A DNA stretch of 12,280 nucleotides from an uncultured Solirubrobacterales bacterium. GTDB lineage: Bacteria > Actinomycetota > Thermoleophilia > Solirubrobacterales > Solirubrobacteraceae. The position numbers and the translations under genes are program-made. The notes beneath the pieces are model-generated. The model worked only from the letters and a program-made list of their open reading frames with translations, did no database searches and was not told the origin of the DNA. Where the stretch lies: positions 1-12,280 of the forward strand of contig CALJKH010000044.1 of the NCBI GenBank assembly GCA_937973575.1, given 5' to 3'. This document shows, in pieces, positions 7,488 to 12,280 of this stretch (positions within the stretch are counted from its first letter, which is position 1; the number at the start of each line of letters is the position of its first letter).

Positions 7488-8981
7488 ATGTCCAAGGAAA
7501 TCATCGACGCACTAGAGGCCATTGCTGACGAAAAGGCAATCCCAGTTGACACCCTGATGGGTGCTCTCGAGGCAGCACTTCTCTCTGCTTACAAGAAGGA
7601 CCCAGACTCAGTCGAATACGCGCGCGTCGAAGTTAACCGCGACAGTGGCGACTTCATCGTCTGGCAGCTGATGATCCCCTCCGACATTCTCCCGCAGGTT
7701 CTTAGCGTTCCTGAAGAGACTGACCAGCCGCTGATCGACCCTGAAACAGGCGAGGCTCGTGAGCCTGCAGCCCCTGAGGTGGACTTCGCCAAGGTTGATG
7801 AATTCGGTGACAAGATCGGCACTCACAATGTGACTCCCGAGAACTTTGGTCGGATCGCAGCCGTTACCGCCAAGCAGGTTCTTCTCCAACGCGTTCGTGA
7901 GGCAGAGCGCGAGCTGACCTTTGACGAGTACAAGGATCGTGTTGGTGAGTTGATCAACGGCGTGATTCAGCAGACAGATAGTCGTTACACCCTTGTTCGT
8001 CTGACCGAGACAACCGAAGCTCTCCTTCCACGCTCCGAACAGGTTGAAGGCGAGCGCTATGACAACGCCCAGCGAATCAAGGCGATCATCAAGGAGGTGT
8101 CGGCATCTCCTAAGGGACCAAGCATCATCGTTTCGCGCCGTGATCCGAATCTGATCAAGGAGCTGTTCGAGCTCGAGGTGCCTGAGATGGCTGATGGCCT
8201 CGTCGAGATCACCGATGTTGCCCGTGAGCCTGGCTACCGATCGAAGATCGCTGTCATCTCACATGCCGACGGTGTTGATCCTGTTGGTGCCTGTGTTGGT
8301 CCTCGTGGCAGCCGTGTTCGCATGGTTGTTTCCGAGCTTCGCGGCGAAAAGATCGACATCATTCCGTTCAACGACGAGCCAGCACGCTTCGTTGCTAAGG
8401 CGCTGTCGCCGGCACGGGTTCGTGAGGTGCTGGTGGACGACGAGCAGCGCCAGGCCACTGTGATCGTCCCGGATGATCAGCTGGCTCTTGCAATCGGACG
8501 CTCAGGTCAGAATGCGCGCCTCGCTGCGCGGCTCACAGGCTGGCGGATCGACATCAAGTCAGAGAGCGACTACGCCCAAGACGCAGTCGATGGTGGGGGA
8601 ACCCCAGGAGGCGAGGAGCAGGAGGACACGCAAGTTCGCTGCGCCGCTGTTCTTTCAAACGGCCGCCGTTGCCCGAATGCTCCGGTCGAAGGTTCGCGCT
8701 ACTGCGGACTGGATGCCCACCAGGAGTACGAGCGCATGGGTGGTCAGCCCGCTGCATCGCTCCCACAAGAGGAGCCTGCTGACGAGGTTGAAGTAGAGCA
8801 GGTTGAAGCTCCCGAAACCGAAGAGGCTGTAGCGGTTGAGGAGGCTCCTGCTGTCGACGAGGCAGTTGAGACTGAAGTCGCAGAAGAGACTGCAGACGAA
8901 GTCGCTGAAGCCGTCGCCGAAGAAATCGAATCTGAGTCGGACCTTGCTGATGACAGCGAAGAGTCCGCACCTGAAGCCTGA
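7488..8981 (+). CDS. nusA: Transcription termination/antitermination factor NusA with CCCH motif and acidic tail
   Basis: NusA binds RNA polymerase and nascent RNA to control pausing, termination and antitermination. The 497-residue product has the polymerase-binding N-terminal domain (about 1-140, including ENFGRIAAVTAKQVLLQRVREAE), an S1 domain (about 148-215), KH1 (GVDPVGACVGPRGSRVRMV, 262-280) and KH2 (AIGRSGQNARLAARLTGWRIDI, 335-356). This core ends near residue 360, where most short actinobacterial NusA proteins end. About 135 extra residues follow: a glycine/glutamate linker, a cysteine-rich motif with C385, C395, C406 and H411 (C-X9-C-X10-C-X4-H), then a tail from about 428 to 497 rich in Glu, Ala and Val. 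There are no proteobacterial AR1/AR2 repeats. The start has a strong AGGAGG site. ylxR, the usual next gene, is missing. Confidence 0.97.
   Translation: MSKEIIDALEAIADEKAIPVDTLMGALEAALLSAYKKDPDSVEYARVEVNRDSGDFIVWQLMIPSDILPQVLSVPEETDQPLIDPETGEAREPAAPEVDFAKVDEFGDKIGTHNVTPENFGRIAAVTAKQVLLQRVREAERELTFDEYKDRVGELINGVIQQTDSRYTLVRLTETTEALLPRSEQVEGERYDNAQRIKAIIKEVSASPKGPSIIVSRRDPNLIKELFELEVPEMADGLVEITDVAREPGYRSKIAVISHADGVDPVGACVGPRGSRVRMVVSELRGEKIDIIPFNDEPARFVAKALSPARVREVLVDDEQRQATVIVPDDQLALAIGRSGQNARLAARLTGWRIDIKSESDYAQDAVDGGGTPGGEEQEDTQVRCAAVLSNGRRCPNAPVEGSRYCGLDAHQEYERMGGQPAASLPQEEPADEVEVEQVEAPETEEAVAVEEAPAVDEAVETEVAEETADEVAEAVAEEIESESDLADDSEESAPEA
8640..8720 (+). other. CCCH zinc-binding-like motif within NusA
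   Basis: Residues 385-411 of NusA contain C-X9-C-X10-C-X4-H with an intervening NGRRCPN and SRYCGLDAH. The layout resembles small treble-clef or ribbon-type zinc sites that occur in bacterial proteins as C...G..C........YC..H. The four ligands, the basic residues between them (RR, R) and position just after the RNA-binding KH domains suggest a nucleic-acid or protein contact. Metal binding is inferred from spacing only. Confidence 0.6.
8769..8978 (+). other. Acidic low-complexity C-terminal tail of NusA
   Basis: Residues about 428-497 are dominated by Glu, Asp, Ala and Val in irregular short periods (EEAPAVDEAVETEVAEE and similar) with no aromatic core, so this part is probably disordered. 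Acidic tails can mimic nucleic acid or shield basic RNA-binding surfaces; that role is inference. The compositional bias also creates misleading long open frames on the opposite strand. Confidence 0.7.
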
Positions 8982-8987
8982 TGAATC

Positions 8988-9013
8988 GGACGGTGGTCAT
9001 CTGGCCACCGTCC
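8988..9013 (+). terminator. Nine-bp hairpin between nusA and infB
   Basis: GGACGGTGG (8988-8996) and CCACCGTCC (9005-9013) are exact reverse complements around an 8-nt loop, TCATCTGG. There is no T run after it (next bases TCCATCGC), so it is not a standard intrinsic terminator. It could be a processing or stability element or a Rho-independent terminator of the non-U-tract kind proposed for actinobacteria. It occupies most of the 59-nt spacer where ylxR usually lies. Confidence 0.5.
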
Positions 9014-9040
9014 TCCATCGCTCAATAGACTGGAGCCGCA

Positions 9041-11368
9041 ATGGCCCGCAAGCGAGTACATGAAATAGCCAAAGAACTTGGCATGACAAGCAAGGACCTT
9101 CTGGTCCTTCTCAATGCTGCCGGGATCGAGGCAAAGGCCGCAGCGTCCTCTGTTGAAGAGGCCGACGCTAAGGCCGCACTCGCAAAGGGCAATGCTCCAG
9201 CAGAGGCCCCTGCGGCAGCTAAGCCAGTTGCTGCGAAGGAGCCGGTTAAGGCTGCCGCTGCACCAGTGCCCCAAGCTAAGGCGGAGGCTGCGAAGACTCC
9301 TGCTCCAGCAGCCACTAGCTCAGAGACAAAGGCAAAGCCAAAGCCAGACGCAGCACCGGCAAAGAAGGCTGCCGCACCGACTCCTCCGAAGGCTCCTGAA
9401 GATGGCCAGCGGCCGACGCGTGAAGCTGCGGACCCAAATGCAGCGGGCAAGCGACGTGTTGTCATTGACTCGCAGGCAAACCGACGGCCGGCGCAGGGTG
9501 GACCGCCCGGTGCAGGTGGGCCCGGCGGTCGCCGTCCCCGTCGTAAGGGTGGCCGTAGGCGCTCATACGAAGAGGTATTTGGCGACGTAGAGGAAAAGCT
9601 TGAGACCCGCAACGCTTCAAGTGATGTGATCAAGGTCAACTCTGGGGCGACTGTTAAGGATGTCGCCGAGTACCTAGGTGTTCCAGTTCCCGATGTCATC
9701 AAGCAGCTGATGATGCTCGGTGAAATGGCAACGCTCACTCAGACGCTCACTGATGAGGTCATTGAAGTGCTGGCCGTAGAGCTCAACCGCGAGGTTGAGA
9801 TCGTTCATGCTGATGAGGAAGAGATCGTGCTCCCGGATCACGACGATCAGGAAGGCGACCTCAAGGCCCGACCACCGGTCGTGACTGTGATGGGGCACGT
9901 CGATCACGGCAAGACCTCGCTGCTTGATGCGATTCGCTCAACGGAGGTTGCCGCAGGCGAGGCCGGAGGCATCACCCAACACATCGGCGCATACCAAGTT
10001 CATGTAGACAACCGGCTCGTCACATTCCTAGACACACCTGGTCACCAAGCCTTCACGGCTATGCGTGCCCGCGGTGCCCAAGTCACCGACATCGCTGTGA
10101 TCGTTGTTGCGGCTGACGATGGGGTCAAGCCCCAGACCGTTGAAGCTATTGACCACGCTAAGGCCGCCGGAGTGCCGATGCTCGTCGCTCTAAACAAGAT
10201 TGACAAGGAAGGCGCCCAACCCGACCGAGTTAAGGGTGAGATGGCGGAGATTGGCCTGCAGCCTGTCGACTGGGGTGGCCAGACCGAATTCTGCTCAGTC
10301 TCAGCCAAGAGTGGGGAGGGGCTTGAAGAGCTCCTCGAGACTCTCGTTGTTATGGCCGACCTTGAGGAGCTGAAGGCCAATCCAGACACGGACGCCTCAG
10401 GCACCGTTATCGAGTCGCGCCTAGATCCAGGTAGGGGAGCCGTTGTCAGCATCCTTGTCCAGCGCGGAACGCTCAAGATCGGTGATCCACTCGCCGCAGG
10501 CGGTCACTGGGGTCGCGTGCGTGCGATGCATGACCACACTGGAGCCAGGGTTGAGACCGCTACTCCTGGTGAACCGGTAGAGGTGCTCGGGTTTGACTCG
10601 GTTCCAGACGCCGGGGAGTTTGTACGGGTATTTGAAAGTGACCGTGCGGCCCGAGAGTCAGCCAAGGAGAAGGCGCACCGCCTTAAGACAGAGGCGCTTG
10701 CCCGTCGCACCGGCCGCCGTATCTCCCTTGAAGATCTCTTTGTCAGTGGAATTCAGGAGCTCAACCTTGTCCTCAAGGCTGATGTGGCTGGATCGATCGA
10801 GGCCATCGAGGACGAAATTGCGAAGCTTCCGCAGTCCGAAGTCGCTGTTCGCGTAATTCACAGTGCGGTCGGCGGGATTAACGAGTCCGACGTCATGCTG
10901 GCCGCCGCCTCTGGCGCAGTGGTCCTTGGGTTCAATGTCCGGCCGGTTGGCGATGCGCGGTTGGTTGCTGACCGCGAGGGCATTGAGGTAAGGAGCTACT
11001 CGGTTATCTATCGCGTTCTCGAAGACCTCCGTGGGGCAATGGGCGGCATGCTCGCGCCTGACGAAGTTGAACAAGCGACCGGCACAGCCGAGGTCCGGCA
11101 GATATTCAAGGCCTCGAAGATCGGCACCATTGCTGGCTCGTATGTCGTTTCCGGCAAGCTCGAGCGCGGTACTAAGGCGCGGCTTGTTCGTAACGGACTC
11201 GTGGTCTACGACGGAATCATCGACACACTTCGCCGGTTCAACGACGACGCACGCGAGGTTCTTGAGAACTTTGAGTGCGGTGTCGTCCTCAAGGACTACG
11301 CCGATGTCAAGGAAGGCGATGTAATTGAGGCCTACGAAACTAAGCATGTGGAGCGAGAGCTCTCCTGA
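9041..11368 (+). CDS. infB: Translation initiation factor IF-2
   Basis: IF-2 is the GTPase that brings initiator fMet-tRNA to the 30S subunit and promotes subunit joining. The 775-residue protein begins with the IF2_N fold (RVHEIAKELGMTSKDLLVLL, 5-24), then a long Ala/Pro/Lys-rich linker (about 50-135) and a Gly/Arg-rich basic stretch (about 148-174). A second IF2_N-like segment follows (VKDVAEYLGVPVPDVIKQLM). The G domain carries GHVDHGKT (285-292), GGITQHIGAY (309-318), DTPGH (331-335), NKID (385-388) and SAK (421-423). Domains II to IV follow, with the C-terminal tRNA-binding domain ending at 775 (KIGTIAGSYV, GVVLKDYADVKEGDVIEAY). All GTPase motifs are intact. The ATG at 9041 has GGAG 5 nt upstream. 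It is downstream of nusA, without ylxR between. Confidence 0.98.
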   Translation: MARKRVHEIAKELGMTSKDLLVLLNAAGIEAKAAASSVEEADAKAALAKGNAPAEAPAAAKPVAAKEPVKAAAAPVPQAKAEAAKTPAPAATSSETKAKPKPDAAPAKKAAAPTPPKAPEDGQRPTREAADPNAAGKRRVVIDSQANRRPAQGGPPGAGGPGGRRPRRKGGRRRSYEEVFGDVEEKLETRNASSDVIKVNSGATVKDVAEYLGVPVPDVIKQLMMLGEMATLTQTLTDEVIEVLAVELNREVEIVHADEEEIVLPDHDDQEGDLKARPPVVTVMGHVDHGKTSLLDAIRSTEVAAGEAGGITQHIGAYQVHVDNRLVTFLDTPGHQAFTAMRARGAQVTDIAVIVVAADDGVKPQTVEAIDHAKAAGVPMLVALNKIDKEGAQPDRVKGEMAEIGLQPVDWGGQTEFCSVSAKSGEGLEELLETLVVMADLEELKANPDTDASGTVIESRLDPGRGAVVSILVQRGTLKIGDPLAAGGHWGRVRAMHDHTGARVETATPGEPVEVLGFDSVPDAGEFVRVFESDRAARESAKEKAHRLKTEALARRTGRRISLEDLFVSGIQELNLVLKADVAGSIEAIEDEIAKLPQSEVAVRVIHSAVGGINESDVMLAAASGAVVLGFNVRPVGDARLVADREGIEVRSYSVIYRVLEDLRGAMGGMLAPDEVEQATGTAEVRQIFKASKIGTIAGSYVVSGKLERGTKARLVRNGLVVYDGIIDTLRRFNDDAREVLENFECGVVLKDYADVKEGDVIEAYETKHVERELS
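9188..9565 (+). other. Low-complexity linker of IF-2 (Ala/Pro/Lys then Gly/Arg)
   Basis: Residues about 50-175 of IF-2 are first built of A, P, K and E, then of G, R and P (GGPPGAGGPGGRRPRRKGG). Such linkers are usual in actinobacterial IF-2 and vary greatly in length. The arginine-rich end may contact ribosomal RNA. The DNA here is repetitive in codon use but I saw no exact tandem repeat. Confidence 0.7.
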
Positions 11369-11397
11369 GCCTCGCAACCACTGAGCACAGGGTCACC

Positions 11398-11748
11398 ATG
11401 ACTGGGTCGCGCATGAGGCGGGTTGACGAAGCCATCCGGGAGGTTCTCGGACAGGCCATCGTGGATGAGATCCAAGATCCGCGGCTGGGCTTCGTAACCG
11501 TGACCGGGGTCGACACCAGCCCAGATCTAAAGCATTCGAAGGTCTATGTGAGCGTGCTTGGTGACGAGGATGCGACCAACGATTCGCTTGACGCTCTTCA
11601 ATCGGCACATGGCCGGCTGCAGTCTGCGCTTGCTGGTCAGTTGCGACTCAAGCACACGCCCGAGCTTCGCTTTCTCTATGACGATTCCGTTGACCGAGGC
11701 ATGAGGGTTGATGCGATTCTTGAGCACGAGGAAGAGGATGCCGAATGA
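11398..11748 (+). CDS. rbfA: 30S ribosome-binding factor A
   Basis: RbfA is a small KH-like protein needed for late 16S rRNA processing and cold growth. The 116-residue product has the family pattern: RMRRVDEAIREVLGQAI helix (5-21), DPRLGFVTVTGVDTSPDLKH (27-46), KVYVSVLGD strand, a helix with LQSALAGQLRLKHTPELRF and a final DDSVDRGMRVDAIL. ATG 11398 has AGGG 5 nt upstream and is preferred; an internal ATG at 11413 (MRRVDE) is the alternative. It lies 29 nt after infB and overlaps the next gene by 4 nt (ATGA), consistent with one operon. Confidence 0.96.
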   Translation: MTGSRMRRVDEAIREVLGQAIVDEIQDPRLGFVTVTGVDTSPDLKHSKVYVSVLGDEDATNDSLDALQSAHGRLQSALAGQLRLKHTPELRFLYDDSVDRGMRVDAILEHEEEDAE

Positions 11749-12280
11749 GCGCGACTCTTGCCGAAGTAGCAGCCGCTCTCCGTAACGAAGCTCCTCTCGT
11801 TTTGCTCACCCACGAGCACCCGGATGGCGACGCCATCGGCTCGCTCATCGGACTCCACAGGGTGCTGCTTGCAGCTGGGATCGAATCCTCGGTCTACATC
11901 AACCCAGATGACCAGCCAGCCTCCGAATACAGGTTCCTCGTCCCATCCGAGCGGGTCATTGATGAGGTTTCGGGCGATTTAGACTCATCGACGCTGGTCA
12001 TCCTGGACAGCGGCAACCTTGAGCGCTCAGCGGTGGGTGAGGCTGGAGGAGCGGCCAAGCTCATCATCAACATTGATCACCACCACGACAACACACGCTT
12101 CGGTGGTCTCAACCACGTCAACGCTGACGCTTCATGCACAGCCGAAATCGTTTGGAGCCTGGCCAAAGAGCTAGGAGCCGAGCTAGACGAAACTGCTGCC
12201 AAGGCCCTCTACATCGGTCTCGTCACTGACACAGGCCGCTTCATGTATTCGAACACTGGTGGAGCCGCACATCAGATGGC
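11745..12280 (+). CDS. nrnA: DHH/DHHA1 phosphoesterase (NrnA-like oligoribonuclease/pAp phosphatase), 3'-truncated
   Basis: NrnA-type enzymes degrade short oligonucleotides and remove the 3' phosphate of pAp; actinobacterial members also act on cyclic dinucleotide products. The visible 178 residues, of a usual 310-340, include the DHH-domain motifs THEHPDGDAIGS (22-33), VILDSGNLER (85-94), NIDHHHDN (109-116) and TDTGRF (161-166), whose Asp and His residues bind two metal ions. The DHHA1 substrate domain lies beyond the window. The start at ATG 11745 overlaps the rbfA stop by 4 nt. rbfA followed by a DHH protein, often then truB, is a common order and matches the mycobacterial arrangement. The choice between NrnA and related DHH phosphodiesterases cannot be made from this half. 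Confidence 0.93.
   Translation, partial: MSATLAEVAAALRNEAPLVLLTHEHPDGDAIGSLIGLHRVLLAAGIESSVYINPDDQPASEYRFLVPSERVIDEVSGDLDSSTLVILDSGNLERSAVGEAGGAAKLIINIDHHHDNTRFGGLNHVNADASCTAEIVWSLAKELGAELDETAAKALYIGLVTDTGRFMYSNTGGAAHQM

Noticed and set aside
8769..8978. NusA tail as a DNA tandem repeat
   Set aside because: The Glu/Ala/Val codons recur irregularly with no fixed repeat unit; it is compositional bias and not a repeat array.
8744..9274. Minus-strand open frame with a Ser/Ala-rich end opposite the NusA tail
   Set aside because: Its serine-rich stretch is the reverse image of the GAA/GAG-rich acidic tail codons, and it crosses the nusA-infB junction hairpin.
9022..9738. Long minus-strand open frame opposite the IF-2 N-terminal linker
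   Set aside because: It is antisense to the Ala/Pro/Lys and Gly/Arg low-complexity region of infB, whose biased codons keep the opposite strand open; the product is Ala/Ser/Gly-rich with no recognisable domain.
10658..11377. 239-codon minus-strand open frame opposite the end of infB
   Set aside because: The plus-strand frame encodes conserved IF-2 domains III-IV throughout; no ribosome site or family motif supports the antisense frame.

Overview
The window is a compact housekeeping stretch of an actinobacterial chromosome, with GC in the high fifties by eye. The main taxonomic clue is the small H2TH-type protein mihF (actinobacterial integration host factor) beside gmk, rpoZ and coaBC, an arrangement typical of Actinobacteriota. 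PyrK with a class 1B-type PyrD, instead of the quinone-linked class 2 PyrD usual in Actinomycetia, points to a deeper-branching lineage such as Thermoleophilia or a relative. That placement is inference; no rRNA gene is present to settle it.

Block 1 (1-3998, + strand) is pyrimidine biosynthesis. It holds the 3' three quarters of carB, then pyrK and pyrD, joined by a 4-nt and a 1-nt overlap. pyrF, which often follows, is absent here. Block 2 (4124-6541, + strand) follows a 125-nt T-rich gap with a possible promoter. It holds mihF, gmk (GTG start), rpoZ, a small perfect hairpin, and coaBC. These link nucleoid architecture, GTP supply, RNA polymerase assembly and coenzyme A synthesis.

A single minus-strand gene (6538-6951 or slightly shorter, YbjN-like) is convergent with coaBC, overlapping it by 4 nt, and divergent from the next operon. 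The 94-bp region 6952-7045 appears to carry promoters for both directions and a strong terminator-like hairpin in the rimP leader.

Block 3 (7046-12280, + strand) is the translation and transcription operon rimP-nusA-infB-rbfA-nrnA-like (DHH phosphoesterase, cut by the window end). It follows the common actinobacterial order except that ylxR, normally between nusA and infB, is missing. In its place is a 59-nt spacer with a 9-bp perfect hairpin. NusA has an unusual C-terminal extension: a CCCH zinc-binding-like motif followed by a long acidic low-complexity tail.

I saw no mobile elements, CRISPR arrays, tRNA or rRNA genes, and no defence or biosynthetic gene system. The most interesting points are the NusA extension, the missing ylxR, and the three intercistronic or leader hairpins.
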